A stretch of 17,023 bases of DNA, from the NCBI GenBank assembly GCA_964501985.1, contig CAZCVY010000149.1:1-17023 (forward strand). Direction: 5' to 3'. Below are positions 1-8,695 of this stretch, piece after piece; the stretch's first letter is position 1, and every line of letters starts with the position of its first letter. Under the pieces are notes generated by a model that was not told the origin of the DNA, made no database searches, and worked only from the letters and a program-made list of their open reading frames with translations. A program made the position numbers and the translations under genes. Origin of the DNA: Bog-366 sp964501985 (GTDB lineage: Bacteria > Acidobacteriota > Terriglobia > UBA7540).

Positions 1-2
1 TA

Positions 3-686
3 GGACGACGCATCAGCATACCCGGGTGGGTGGGCGACAAAAGCTGGTACTCCATTATCGGCGTGGTGGCCGATACCAAAGACCAAAATCTCCGCGCTCC
101 GATTCCGCCGATGTTCTGCATACCACTCGAACAAACCGAGGTGCCCGCTGGAGTGACCTTCGAAATTCGAACCGCGAGCGATGCTGCGGCAGCCGCTCCC
201 ACCGTGCTTCGCGTCATTGCCGAAGTGGATGGCCGACTACCGCTGAGTGGCATGAGGACGCTCAACGATCAGATGGACGATTCCTTGCTGCAGGAGCGGC
301 TGATCGCGTCTCTAGCTAGCTTGTTCGGGGTACTGGCGGTGTTGTTGGCGTGTGTCGGCCTTTACGGCCTGCTGGCCTATAAGGTGAGTCGCAAGACAAA
401 CGAGATTGGCATTCGGATGGCGCTTGGTGCGGGACGCGGGCAGATCGCCGGAATGATTCTGCGCCAAGCGTCGCTGATGGTTTTGGCAGGTCTTGTGGTA
501 GGCATCCCCGTCGCTATTGGCGTAGCGCGCCTGCTACGTAGCCAGCTCTACGGACTCGTGCCCTATGACCCGATGACGATTCTGTTCGCGGTTAGTTTGA
601 TGACGGCTGTCGCCTCGCTGGCTTCGTATCTCCCGGCGAGACGCGCTATGCGAGTCGATCCCATGGTGGCGCTGAGGCAGGAGTGA
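3..686 (+). CDS. MacB/FtsX-family ABC transporter permease, C-terminal part (5' truncated)
   Basis: The reading frame is open from the first bases of the window, so this is the C-terminal 227 residues of a longer protein. It starts in a MacB-like periplasmic segment (IIGVVADTKDQ) and ends with the FtsX permease domain. That domain has a transmembrane helix (SLFGVLAVLLACVGLYGLLA), the hallmark cytoplasmic loop RKTNEIGIRMALGAGRGQ, two more hydrophobic helices and the terminal signature PARRAMRVDPMVALRQE. Proteins with this C-terminus belong to the macrolide-exporter/lipoprotein-release permease superfamily. In acidobacteria they occur in many copies without a linked ATPase. The substrate cannot be told. 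The GTG at 30 is an internal codon, not a start. The gene converges on the receptor gene that ends at 835. Confidence 0.9.
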   Translation, partial: GRRISIPGWVGDKSWYSIIGVVADTKDQNLRAPIPPMFCIPLEQTEVPAGVTFEIRTASDAAAAAPTVLRVIAEVDGRLPLSGMRTLNDQMDDSLLQERLIASLASLFGVLAVLLACVGLYGLLAYKVSRKTNEIGIRMALGAGRGQIAGMILRQASLMVLAGLVVGIPVAIGVARLLRSQLYGLVPYDPMTILFAVSLMTAVASLASYLPARRAMRVDPMVALRQE

Positions 687-834
687 CGACTTTGAAGGTT
701 GGGCGCCATGTGGGAGGCATGACAGACCCAGCCGCGCCGACTAGGGAAGAATTCGCTCTGGCAAGTAAGCAAATCCATCAGCATTCGCGTACGAATAGAA
801 TATGCCGACTCCCATAGGAAAAAACACGAGTCCG

Positions 835-3800
835 TCACCAATAGAGCCTCAAAACGGCCTGTGCTTGTCGCGGAGAGTTTGCTTGCGACGTGATCACCCC
901 GAAACTGCCGGAATTGAGAGTGGTATTCGGTCCTCCAAATTGTGGGTGATTAAAAGCATTGTAGGTTTCCAATCGGAATTCCAAGCGCGAGCCCTCGCGC
1001 ATCTTGGCGAGGGAAAAGTCTTTGAAAACCGACAGGTTGGCGTTGGCCTGACCCGGTTGCCGGCAGCTTCCGTCGGTTCGTGGCGCTGTGCCCAGGGCAT
1101 AAGGTGGTGGAGTGACGACTACTTGCGGGTTGGAGAAGTAGTCGTTCAAGCGGCTAGACCAGGAACCCGAGCTGCACGCCAGTCTGCCGACCAGGTCCGG
1201 CCGCTGCCCCCCATAAGTTGGCAGGCTTTGACCGTCAATAAGTCCCAGGGCTTCGGGCCGGCCCTCATTGAAACGCCAGATGCCCGTCGTATTCCAGCCG
1301 CCAATGAAGCCATTGAGCACCGAATTTGCTTTCCCGCCCAAGGCTTTGCCGCGACCGATCGGTAACTCGTAGGTGTAACTAAACTGGAACACTTGGGGAA
1401 TGTCAAAGGTGGACAAACCGCGCTCAAGCTTGTAGTTGTTTGGGTCCTGAAGGGACGTAAAGCTGCCGAGTTCGCCGGCACCACCTTCGAGCGACCCTTC
1501 GTCGATGGATTTGGACCACGTGTAGGTTACCAAGAACTGGATCCCGTGGGAGAAGCGCTTTTCCAGTTTTACCTGGAGGGCGTTGTAGCTCGTATTGTCC
1601 CATGGGGCGTTGTCGCCCGAGACGCTGGTGAACTGCGGGAACGGCAACTGGAGTTGCCAAGCCGGCACCGTCGGACCGGAAAGCGAGCTGGTCGCGTTGG
1701 TGATAACCCCGTTGAAGGGATTGGGGACATACGTCTGGAGTGCGGCGATCTGTTGTGACTGGGCCGCAGTGATCGAATGCGAAGTTAATGAGTCATACTG
1801 GGGGCCAAGGTGGTCCCAGTTGAATACATTTGTGAGAATATGCGTACCCTTGTTGCCGAGGTAAGACACATCCAGAAGGATGGAGGACGGCAACTGCCTC
1901 TGAATGCCCAAGGTCCAGTTCTGTGCGTAAGGCGAGGTGGAATCTTCGCCCGGTATCGGCGAGCTGAGGCCGAAACCAACGTTATTCAATAACCCCAAAC
2001 TGCTGCCGACCGGAAAATTTGGCCCGACAATCGGCCAGGGATCGCTAAACCTTCCCCACGGTGTTGCGTGGTCGTTCTGATAGCTGGTGAGCCACGGGGT
2101 GATTTGGTCGAAGCCTTGTGCTCCGGGTGCACCCGCGTTCGACGTCAGGTTATCCCCTACCGAATAGTAGATTCCGTATCCGCCGCGGATCACGAGATTG
2201 TCCGTGGGGCGATAAGCAAAACCCAAACGCGGTCCAGCGTCCTTATAATTTCCAAGGTAGTTGCTACGGTTGCTGGGAGTCATGTAGATCTCCCCGCCGT
2301 GAAGCGTCCCCAGAGCCGGAACCTGCAGCGGCGAATCCACCGTGAGAGAAAGTTCGTTCAAGCGGTTGTGACGCTCGGTCTGGGGTAGATTGATTTCGTT
2401 GCGGAAACCAAGATTCAGTGTGAGCTTCTTACTGACTTTCCAGTTGTCCTGGACAAATTGTGCGAATTGAAATGCCTGCGTTTCGCTTGCGTACGGCACG
2501 TCATAATTGCCGTACGACCCTAGCCCGCCCGCACCGGTAAGGTAGCTCGCGATGTCATCGCCACCGCCCGAATAAGGGAACTCGGAGGTGCCGGTGGGAT
2601 CATAAGTGAAATATCCGTCAGGGTAGCTGGGAAGGACGTAGCCATAGCGGTACATGAGGCCGTCGAATCCGAACTTGAGGCTGTGGTTACCCTTAACCCA
2701 GTTGAGCGCGCCCCTCAGGTCGTGGATGTCGTTGCCCTCGCGCTCACAGCACCAGGGCTCAGGTCCAATTTGGCCAACGGCCGAGCCAAAGATATTGCCA
2801 GGAACACTATAGTCGTCCCAGGTGACCGCAGGCAAATCACGGATGCCCGATCGATCCATGTAGGTGGGCATACCGAGAGTGGCCGACGGGGAGATGTTCT
2901 TGAACTGCGGTTCGTTGCCCTCGGTCTCGTTCCAGAAGAATCCGCGCGTGAACCCGTACGTTAACGTCAGCAGGAGCGAGGGAGTGAAGGTGTGATTATA
3001 ATTGACGGCGCCTAAGTGCGCCGTGGCGATGTTATTACCGGTGCTGCAGGGATCGGCGGGATCGTTCGCACTGTAACAGGGAAAGGGAGGTATGACGTTC
3101 TTGCTCTGCGAGTACTTCACGCTCACGAGGTCACGCTCATTGAAGCGCTGATCGACTTTGATGTCGAAGGAATCGATGCTGGTAATCGTGGCGGGTGACC
3201 CCACCCAATTGGTGTAGGGGTTGTACGCGGAGGTTCCCACGTTATAATTGGGCAACGGGACATACTTGGTTTGCATATACTCGTAGGCAATGGGATCGAT
3301 GATGTTTCCCGGTTGTGCCGCAAGCTGATAACCGGTGCCGTTCAGGTTGGGATTCCCCGGACTTTGATAAGTCATCATATTATTGAGCGGGATGAAGCCC
3401 GAGCGCACAGGACCACCCTGGGCGGCACTATAGACGCTCGTGTAAGGGTCCCACAGTTGTCCACCAGCAGCCGAGCACATTCCATTGGCGCCAAACGACC
3501 CGCCGGCGAAGTAGGCGGCGGTGCAGAGTTCGCCAAAATCTCCTTGCCGTTCCGCCGCGTCGGGCACACCGGAGTTCCACGTACTCAGAGTCTGTTTCCG
3601 CGTGCCGTCGTAGTCGGCGAAAAAGAATGTTTTGTCTCGCCGGATCGGCCCGCCGACCGTGGCGCCAAAGTTGTTCAGGCGCAGCGATGGGAGGGGAATT
3701 CCGGCAGCGTTATTAAAGTAGTTGTTCGCATCGAGTGCTTTGTTGCGTAAGAATTCGTAGGCGCTTCCGTGAAACTGATTGCTGCCTGAGCGCGTCACGA

Positions 3801-4566
3801 TGTTGGTGACGGTGCTGCCGGTAAAGCCGAACTCGGCGCTGAAGTTTGACTCCTGCACCGCGAATTCCTGCACCGAGTCGACCGAGGGTTCGTAGGTGGG
3901 CCACAGAAGCGCGTGAGTGGGCGAGGCCGTGGAAACACCGTCAATCACAAAATTGGAGGTGGCCATGCGGCTGCCGTTCGAGATGAAATTATTTGCCGGA
4001 CATCCCGAGATGTTTGCACCGGCGGGCTGCAAATCGGGCGGGCAGGTGTTGTCAACTTCCACTACGCCCGGCGTAAGGAATGCCAGGTCCGAGAGTGTAC
4101 GACCGATGAGGGGAAGGTCGTTTATGAATTTGCGGTCCACCACCTGGCCGGTGACGGCGTCTTGGGCGTCAAGCACCGGCGCTTGTCCCTTCACTTCAAT
4201 GGACTGACTTGTCGCTCCCACCACCAGTGAAAAGTTCACCGTCACGTTGTGGTTGACCTCCAGGATGATGCCGCCCCGCGTTTCGCTCTTGAAGCCCGGA
4301 GCTTGCACGGTCACCCTGTAACTCCCGGGAGGCACACTGCGAAAAAGGTAGCTCCCGGCGGTGTCGGTAGTCGCGGTGGAAGTAAACCCCTTCTGTTCAT
4401 CTGCCATTTTGACTTGTGCGCCGGGAACGACCGCACCCGAAGGATCCGAGACCACTCCCGTCACTGTGCCCGTATAAAGCTGGGCCCAGAGCATTGGGGA
4501 GAGCAGGATCATGAGGCAAGGGATGGCGAGAACGAGACTGAAACGAACACCTTTAAATGCGGTCAT
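835..4566 (-). CDS. Oar-like TonB-dependent outer-membrane receptor with carboxypeptidase-regulatory-like domain
   Basis: This protein of 1243 residues probably sits in the outer membrane. Residues 1-29 form a Sec signal peptide with cleavage near LWAQ. Residues of about 31-115 are a carboxypeptidase-regulatory-like Ig fold, beginning TGTVTGVVSDPSGAVVPGA and containing GSYLFRSVPPGSYRVTV. A plug-like region follows (NFVIDGVS, SVQEFAVQESNFSAEFG, TVTNIVTRSGSNQFHGSAYE). The rest is a long aromatic-rich beta-barrel ending in a terminal Trp (VLRLYW). This architecture is typical of the very large Oar/SusC-like receptor families of Acidobacteriota, thought to import oligosaccharides or other polymers. 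The substrate is unknown. The ATG is supported by a near-perfect Shine-Dalgarno, AGGAGGTG, about 6 bases upstream. No partner SusD-like gene or glycosidase is adjacent, and the gene appears monocistronic. Confidence 0.93.
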   Translation of the reverse strand: MTAFKGVRFSLVLAIPCLMILLSPMLWAQLYTGTVTGVVSDPSGAVVPGAQVKMADEQKGFTSTATTDTAGSYLFRSVPPGSYRVTVQAPGFKSETRGGIILEVNHNVTVNFSLVVGATSQSIEVKGQAPVLDAQDAVTGQVVDRKFINDLPLIGRTLSDLAFLTPGVVEVDNTCPPDLQPAGANISGCPANNFISNGSRMATSNFVIDGVSTASPTHALLWPTYEPSVDSVQEFAVQESNFSAEFGFTGSTVTNIVTRSGSNQFHGSAYEFLRNKALDANNYFNNAAGIPLPSLRLNNFGATVGGPIRRDKTFFFADYDGTRKQTLSTWNSGVPDAAERQGDFGELCTAAYFAGGSFGANGMCSAAGGQLWDPYTSVYSAAQGGPVRSGFIPLNNMMTYQSPGNPNLNGTGYQLAAQPGNIIDPIAYEYMQTKYVPLPNYNVGTSAYNPYTNWVGSPATITSIDSFDIKVDQRFNERDLVSVKYSQSKNVIPPFPCYSANDPADPCSTGNNIATAHLGAVNYNHTFTPSLLLTLTYGFTRGFFWNETEGNEPQFKNISPSATLGMPTYMDRSGIRDLPAVTWDDYSVPGNIFGSAVGQIGPEPWCCEREGNDIHDLRGALNWVKGNHSLKFGFDGLMYRYGYVLPSYPDGYFTYDPTGTSEFPYSGGGDDIASYLTGAGGLGSYGNYDVPYASETQAFQFAQFVQDNWKVSKKLTLNLGFRNEINLPQTERHNRLNELSLTVDSPLQVPALGTLHGGEIYMTPSNRSNYLGNYKDAGPRLGFAYRPTDNLVIRGGYGIYYSVGDNLTSNAGAPGAQGFDQITPWLTSYQNDHATPWGRFSDPWPIVGPNFPVGSSLGLLNNVGFGLSSPIPGEDSTSPYAQNWTLGIQRQLPSSILLDVSYLGNKGTHILTNVFNWDHLGPQYDSLTSHSITAAQSQQIAALQTYVPNPFNGVITNATSSLSGPTVPAWQLQLPFPQFTSVSGDNAPWDNTSYNALQVKLEKRFSHGIQFLVTYTWSKSIDEGSLEGGAGELGSFTSLQDPNNYKLERGLSTFDIPQVFQFSYTYELPIGRGKALGGKANSVLNGFIGGWNTTGIWRFNEGRPEALGLIDGQSLPTYGGQRPDLVGRLACSSGSWSSRLNDYFSNPQVVVTPPPYALGTAPRTDGSCRQPGQANANLSVFKDFSLAKMREGSRLEFRLETYNAFNHPQFGGPNTTLNSGSFGVITSQANSPRQAQAVLRLYW

Positions 4567-4864
4567 AGGTCACCTCCTGATGTTTGCCCGTGAAGTGAAC
4601 ACCTGCCCCAAGGCCTGTCCGACAGCGTGTTTCCCGCCGTTGCTCGCTCTTCGCAACGTGACGCAGATAAGTGAGGGAGGGAAAACGTAAATATTCAGTA
4701 GCTCAATTTCTCTTTGCCAGATGGCCGGCGGCTGCTGACTATCTCGCAGCACCCACTACATGGCTGGCTAGCGTGATTCGCCGACAGGATTGGAGTCTAT
4801 GAGCCTCAGATCAAGAGGTCTATCATATTCCTATCATTTTTTGTAATAAAACTTCGGAAAAGAT
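4567..4864. other. Intergenic region upstream of the receptor, no gene
   Basis: This is the 5' region of the receptor gene on the minus strand, plus the sequence just downstream of the tRNA. Apart from the receptor's Shine-Dalgarno at 4571-4578, I see no convincing promoter. An A/T-rich patch at about 4820-4855 includes a TATGAT-like box in the minus direction, which could serve the receptor or be tRNA trailer. No protein-coding frame here is credible. Confidence 0.5.
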
Positions 4865-4941
4865 TGGTACGCCCGGGGTGATTCGAACACCCGACCCCTT
4901 GCTTCGTAGGCAAGTGCTCTATCCAGCTGAGCTACGGGCGC
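4865..4941 (-). tRNA. tRNA-Arg (anticodon ACG), CCA encoded
   Basis: Read on the minus strand, the 77-base sequence folds as a full cloverleaf. The acceptor stem is GCGCCCG paired with CGGGCGT, with discriminator A and a genomically encoded CCA. The D-arm is AGCTCAGCTGGATAGAGC. The anticodon stem CTTGC/GCAAG encloses the loop CTACGAA with anticodon ACG (plus-strand 4905-4907). The T-arm contains GTTCGAATC. ACG (inosine-modified) reads CGU/CGC/CGA arginine codons. A recombinase remnant ends 22 bases from the tRNA 5' end, as often seen at tRNA integration hot spots, although the tRNA itself is intact. Confidence 0.97.
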
Positions 4942-4963
4942 ACATTGACGCGCCACAACTTAT

Positions 4964-5378
4964 CTAAAACGGCAAATCTTCAATTTCTGCCTCTTGTGCG
5001 GACTTTTGTGGGGAGCTTTCTTCGACTTCCACAATCGGCAGGCCCCACTTATCGTCTATCGGTTTCGAGCTTTCTGCCTTTTCCTCTGCCCGCAACCGCT
5101 TGGCTCTTCGTGCTGCCCCTACGTACGCTTGCAGCCTCGCCGTGGCTTCAATCTTCTGTTTACGTGCCGCATGAACGTAAATCATGGTCGTCTGAATATT
5201 CGAGCGACCCATGAGTTCTGCCAGCACCGGCAACTCCGTTCCGGCCTGCGAATGCCTCGTGCCGTACGTAGGCCTAAGAGTATATATCGTGAGCGGGTCA
5301 TCTGAAAAGTCATCTTTGATGAGCAACTCCACGGGACGCGCTCCCTTTGTCGAAAGCCCGGGATGCCCGTGGGTTCAA
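4964..5378 (-). pseudogene. Tyrosine recombinase (phage-type integrase) C-terminal remnant
   Basis: The fragment matches only the catalytic C-terminal third of a tyrosine recombinase: TLRPTYGTRHSQAGTEL, then LAELMGRSNIQTTMIYVH. The nucleophile Tyr (in MIYVH) and the second catalytic Arg (in TLRPT) remain. The normally conserved RH pair has become RP and the GHS motif has become GRS. The frame is closed by a TGA just upstream of about 5378, and no recombinase core or arm-binding domain precedes it. A GTG at 5332 with GGGAG eight bases upstream could still give a 122-residue product, so expression cannot be excluded, but recombinase activity is unlikely. The charged tail (KRLRAEEKAESSK...) ends in DLPF. 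It lies next to the tRNA-Arg and upstream of an XRE regulator, consistent with a decayed integrated element. Confidence 0.75.
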
Positions 5379-5626
5379 CTTTCGTGTGTTTGTCACGGTT
5401 CGTTTCGACCATGGATAGAAGGAATCGATCTTTCCCGCAAGCTTTACCGGATCGCTGGATTTGTTGCTGAGAATCTCTGGACGTTGAACAACTGCGACGG
5501 CCTTGGGCGTACCCGCATCCTTTCCCCGGTCAATGCCAGGAATTGAGCGTTAAACTCAATGACGGATTACCGGTTATGCATTTGTAATTACTTGCTTGCT
5601 GACAGGAGTTCTGATAGAAGAAACCC
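5379..5626. other. Non-coding or decayed DNA between the recombinase remnant and the XRE gene
   Basis: No gene with a believable start is visible. On the minus strand a frame with no ATG runs from 5549 to 5310 (79 codons, containing AVVQRPEILSNKSSD and KIDSFYPWSKRT). It overlaps the recombinase remnant and I do not recognise it. It could be part of the decayed element. The right end (5575-5626) must hold the promoter and ribosome-binding site of the XRE gene. It contains the small palindromes ATGCAT and GTAATTAC, which are possible operator material but not diagnostic. Confidence 0.4.
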
Positions 5627-5968
5627 ATGGACTTCGCAAAACGGTTGTTGGAGCTAAGGACCGCCAAGGGGTTCTCTCAGGGCGACATTGAGGAACGGAC
5701 CGGCCTACGCCGTTGCTACCTTTCACGGGTCGAGAACGGTCACACGGTGCCCAGCCTCGAAACCTTTGAAAGGTTGGCAAAGGCGCTGGGGATCGAAACC
5801 TACCAGCTATTTTTCGAAGGCGATAAGGAGCCGGAAGTTGTGCCCGTGGAGAGTATCGCCGGACCACGCTCCCGAGAGGGTAGGCTCATTGAGACCTTCA
5901 GGAAGTTGAACCCCGCAGACCAGGAACTGATTGTTGCCATGTTGCGGAAGCTTGCGAAAACATCATGA
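5627..5968 (+). CDS. Small XRE-family helix-turn-helix transcriptional regulator
   Basis: The protein has 113 residues. Residues of about 5-62 form a Cro/C1-type HTH: LLELRTAKGFSQGDIEERTG, then the recognition helix with YLSRVENGHTVPSLETFERLAKAL. The C-terminal 45 residues (FFEGDKEPEVVPV to LNPADQELIVAMLRKLAK) are a short helical tail and no sensor domain is visible. It probably binds DNA as a dimer. Its targets are unknown, possibly its own promoter or the lost neighbouring element. The start is fixed by an in-frame TAG just upstream of the ATG. The ribosome-binding site is weak (AGAAG six bases before ATG); a better AGGAG lies too far away, about 18 bases upstream. Similar stand-alone 110-120 residue XRE proteins are common in acidobacteria. 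Confidence 0.88.
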   Translation: MDFAKRLLELRTAKGFSQGDIEERTGLRRCYLSRVENGHTVPSLETFERLAKALGIETYQLFFEGDKEPEVVPVESIAGPRSREGRLIETFRKLNPADQELIVAMLRKLAKTS

Positions 5969-6137
5969 GGCAAGAGGAAGGCTCGTAGCTGCAAGTGCGC
6001 TTCTGGTCGCCCGTTAACCAGCGCCAGCATAAATCCCTGCTCGAGACGGCAATCTTCACCACCCGGATGGCTCCACAGGCAATCCTCGCCCAGTCTGTTA
6101 TTTCAGCGACATGACCCCCACAGCCCACGTGATCTTC

Positions 6138-6237
6138 NNNNNNNNNNNNNNNNNNNNNNNNNNNNNNNNNNNNNNNNNNNNNNNNNNNNNNNNNNNNNNN
6201 NNNNNNNNNNNNNNNNNNNNNNNNNNNNNNNNNNNNN
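6138..6237. other. Assembly gap (100 N)
   Basis: Exactly 100 undetermined bases, the usual placeholder for a scaffold join of unknown size. The true distance and the continuity of the flanks are therefore unproven. The 169 bases to the left (5969-6137) contain no gene I can support. On the right, the YqeY-like gene begins inside the gap. Confidence 0.99.
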
Positions 6238-6539
6238 TAGCCGTGCTTCGTACGCTTGCCAAGCAGCGCCGCGAGTCCGTCGAGGCCTTTCGCAAGGGCG
6301 GGCGAGACGATTTAGCGGACAAGGAAGAGGCTGAGATCAAGATCGTGGAAGCCTACCTGCCCGCCGCGGCGAGTGAAGAGGAAATCGATGCGGCGGTCGT
6401 GGCCGCGATCGCTGAGACCGGCGCCAGCACCGCGAAGGATATGGGAAAGGCCATGAAAGCGGCCATGGCCAAGTTGGCCGGCAAGAACGCCGACGGCAAG
6501 CGCGTAAGCGAAAAGGTGCGGGCCAAGCTGGGCGCGTGA
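6238..6539 (+). CDS. GatB/YqeY domain protein, 5' end lost in the gap
   Basis: The frame emerging from the gap gives about 99 C-terminal residues of a YqeY-like protein, normally about 150 residues long. It matches the family pattern throughout: LRTLAKQRRESVEAFRKGGR, DDLADKEEAEIKIVEAYLPA, a mid-segment SEEEIDAAVVAAIAETGAST, then KDMGKAMKAAMAKLAGKNAD and the end RVSEKVRAKLGA. YqeY proteins resemble the C-terminal tRNA-interacting domain of the amidotransferase subunit GatB. Their precise role is unsettled; a function around tRNA or amino-acyl-tRNA metabolism is proposed. The N-terminus is missing. The short frame before the gap (ending MTPTAHVIF) does not look like a YqeY N-terminus and should not be joined to it. 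The OPT transporter gene starts 64 bases downstream on the same strand. Confidence 0.85.
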
Positions 6540-6603
6540 AGTTCCATGTTCATTTTGCGCCGAAGGGAACTGTTCCTCAACTGCCGTTCCTAGGAAGATG
6601 CCT

Positions 6604-8664
6604 ATGAGCACACCATCTACTGCCGGACCGGGAAGCGCCACCACCAAGCACAATCCGTACGTCCCCGAATCCATGGAGATGAAGGAATTCACCCTTCGCG
6701 CCCTGGTGATCGGCCTGATCATGACGGCAATCCTCGGCTCGGCGAATGCCTATCTCGGGTTGAAAGCAGGTATGACCATCGCCGCCACGTATCCCGCTGC
6801 GGTCATCGGGATGGCGTTATTGCGGCTGATGAAGGGTTCTCTGCTGGAGGAGAACATTGCCCGAACCGTGGGCTCCATCGGTGAGTCAGTGGCGGCAGGC
6901 GCCGTCTTCACCATCCCCGCCTTCATCCTGGCGGGATTGTGGCCGGGGCTGAGCCGCGATAAATATTGGACCTCCGTCGCGCTCATGGTGATCGGGGGCA
7001 CGCTGGGGATTCTTTTCGTCACTCTCCTTCGCCGGGTCATGGTGGACGATGCGGACCTGCCGTTCCCGGAGTCAGTCGCCGCCTCGCAAATCCACAAGGC
7101 GGGCCAGCAGGGTTCGCGAGCGGCCAAGATTCTGTTCGCCAACATGGGGTTCGGCGGACTGATGTATCTTCTGGGCGCCGTCAACGTCTTTTCCGCAAGC
7201 AACACCTTTCCCGTCAGCATTAGCACCCTGGGCAAGAAACTGCTGTTGCGGACCAGTACGAATCCCAACGTAGCTACTACCGTAACTGGTGGCGCTACCC
7301 TTCTTACGGCTCCGGATGTGAGTCCGGCTTATCTGGGGGTTGGCTACATTATCGGGCCGCGACTCGCCTCGTTGAATTTTGCCGGCGGCGTGTTGGCCTG
7401 GGGACTTCTCGTGCCACTGCTGACCTTCGTCCTGGGTCCCACGATTCAGGCTTCACATGCGGGCGGCGAGCCCATCAAATGGACGCTGCTGGCTCAGGCG
7501 ATCTATTTCTCTGTAGTGCGGCCCATCGCAGTGGGCGGGATGCTCGTCGGTGCTTCGTACACGTTATTCAAAATGCGGAAGCAATTGGGTGCAGGGATGG
7601 GGCGCGCCGTCTCGGATCTGAGAAAATCCGCAGCCGCGCACGCTGCCACCAGCCGCACCGATCGCGACCTGAGCGCGAAGGTGATCTTCGCGGGTGTGGG
7701 CGTCGTCTTCCTGGCGATGATCGCGCTGTATTACTTTTTCATCGGCAGCGCCGGAAATCTTACGAGCTCGAAAGTCATAGCCGGCGCGTTGGTCGCCGCA
7801 TTGGTCATGATTGTCCTCGGCTTTTTTTTCGCCGCGGTATCAGGAAACCTGGTGGGGATGATTGGCTCCTCCAATAACCCCGTGTCGGGTTTGACGCTTT
7901 GCACGCTGGTGATAGCGGCCCTTCTGATGGTGGCCCTGGGCGTCTCTGGCGCTGGTGGCGTTGCCGCGGTGCTGGGAGTTGCGGCGGTGGTTTGTGTCTC
8001 CTCGGCCGTAGCCGGCGAGATGTTGCAGGACCTCAAGGTGGGACATATTCTGGGCGGCACGCCTGCCAAGATGGAAGTCGGCGACATCCTCGGCATCGTG
8101 GTCGCCTCGCTGGTTCTCTTCTTTCCGTTAGCGATCCTTGATAAGGCGTATCACTTCGGCAGTCCGTCGTTGCCCGCTCCGCAAGCCGGCCTGATGGCGA
8201 TGCTTGCCAAGGGCATCGTGGGCGGCGACATGGCGTGGCCGCTGGTCATCGTCGGGATCCTGATGGGCTTTGCGCTGATCATGATCGAAGTGAAAAGCGT
8301 GATGCTGTTCGCCGTCGGCATGTATCTCCCGCTCGGAACCACGTTCGCGATTTTCGTTGGTGGAGTTATCCGCTGGGTGACTGACAAGTTGCGGGATGGC
8401 AGGGGCCTGAACGATGCGCAGAAGGCCCGCGTGGATAACGCCGGCGTGCTCACGGCTTCAGGTCTCATCGCGGGTGAGGCGCTCTGCGGCCTGGTGATCG
8501 CCGGACTGGTGGGGTCGGGCCACGACGTGAATCTCGTGTCGTGGGCACCGCCGTTTTGGACCGCGCTGATTGCGCTTCTGGTGCTGGTCATCGCCCTGGT
8601 CAAGGTCCCATTGGCCAATGCCGGCAGCCCGGATGAGCCGGCACCGCCCACGGCGATTATGTGA
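6604..8664 (+). CDS. OPT-family oligopeptide transporter
   Basis: This is a 686-residue polytopic inner-membrane protein with about 14 hydrophobic segments. It opens with the family-typical NPYVPESMEMKEFTLRAL, then a helix ending ANAYLGLKAGMTIAATYPAA. Later hallmarks are DLPFPESVAASQIHKAGQQG, SPAYLGVGYIIGPRLASLNF, ISG-like segments around GMIGSSNNPVSGLTL, and the C-terminal DNAGVLTASGLIAGEALCG. OPT/YSL proteins are secondary, ion-coupled importers of small peptides or metal-siderophore-like ligands; the substrate cannot be set from sequence. I place the start at ATG 6604 because AGGAAG ends six bases before it. The ATG at 6598 would directly abut that ribosome-binding site. It is followed closely by a Tat-exported hydrolase, but nothing shows that the two are functionally coupled. 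Confidence 0.93.
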   Translation: MSTPSTAGPGSATTKHNPYVPESMEMKEFTLRALVIGLIMTAILGSANAYLGLKAGMTIAATYPAAVIGMALLRLMKGSLLEENIARTVGSIGESVAAGAVFTIPAFILAGLWPGLSRDKYWTSVALMVIGGTLGILFVTLLRRVMVDDADLPFPESVAASQIHKAGQQGSRAAKILFANMGFGGLMYLLGAVNVFSASNTFPVSISTLGKKLLLRTSTNPNVATTVTGGATLLTAPDVSPAYLGVGYIIGPRLASLNFAGGVLAWGLLVPLLTFVLGPTIQASHAGGEPIKWTLLAQAIYFSVVRPIAVGGMLVGASYTLFKMRKQLGAGMGRAVSDLRKSAAAHAATSRTDRDLSAKVIFAGVGVVFLAMIALYYFFIGSAGNLTSSKVIAGALVAALVMIVLGFFFAAVSGNLVGMIGSSNNPVSGLTLCTLVIAALLMVALGVSGAGGVAAVLGVAAVVCVSSAVAGEMLQDLKVGHILGGTPAKMEVGDILGIVVASLVLFFPLAILDKAYHFGSPSLPAPQAGLMAMLAKGIVGGDMAWPLVIVGILMGFALIMIEVKSVMLFAVGMYLPLGTTFAIFVGGVIRWVTDKLRDGRGLNDAQKARVDNAGVLTASGLIAGEALCGLVIAGLVGSGHDVNLVSWAPPFWTALIALLVLVIALVKVPLANAGSPDEPAPPTAIM

Positions 8665-8695
8665 CGCTCCTTGATCCCCGTTGCGGACTCATCGT

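Noticed and set aside
687..834. Possible terminator between the convergent permease and receptor genes
   Set aside because: I could find no stable hairpin with a T-run in either direction.
802..4230. Many plus-strand open frames opposite the Oar-like receptor
   Set aside because: They are antisense shadows of a single long, well-supported coding frame and show no protein family features.
5182..5412. Minus-strand frame of 76 codons overlapping the recombinase remnant
   Set aside because: Its 3' half is the recombinase sequence read out of frame; its 5' half shows no recognisable domain.
6111..6137. YqeY-like gene starting before the gap (MTPTAHVIF)
   Set aside because: It is joined only through 100 N of arbitrary length and does not resemble the family N-terminus.
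6598..6603. OPT transporter start at ATG 6598
   Set aside because: The AGGAAG ribosome-binding site would touch this codon; spacing is right only for ATG 6604.
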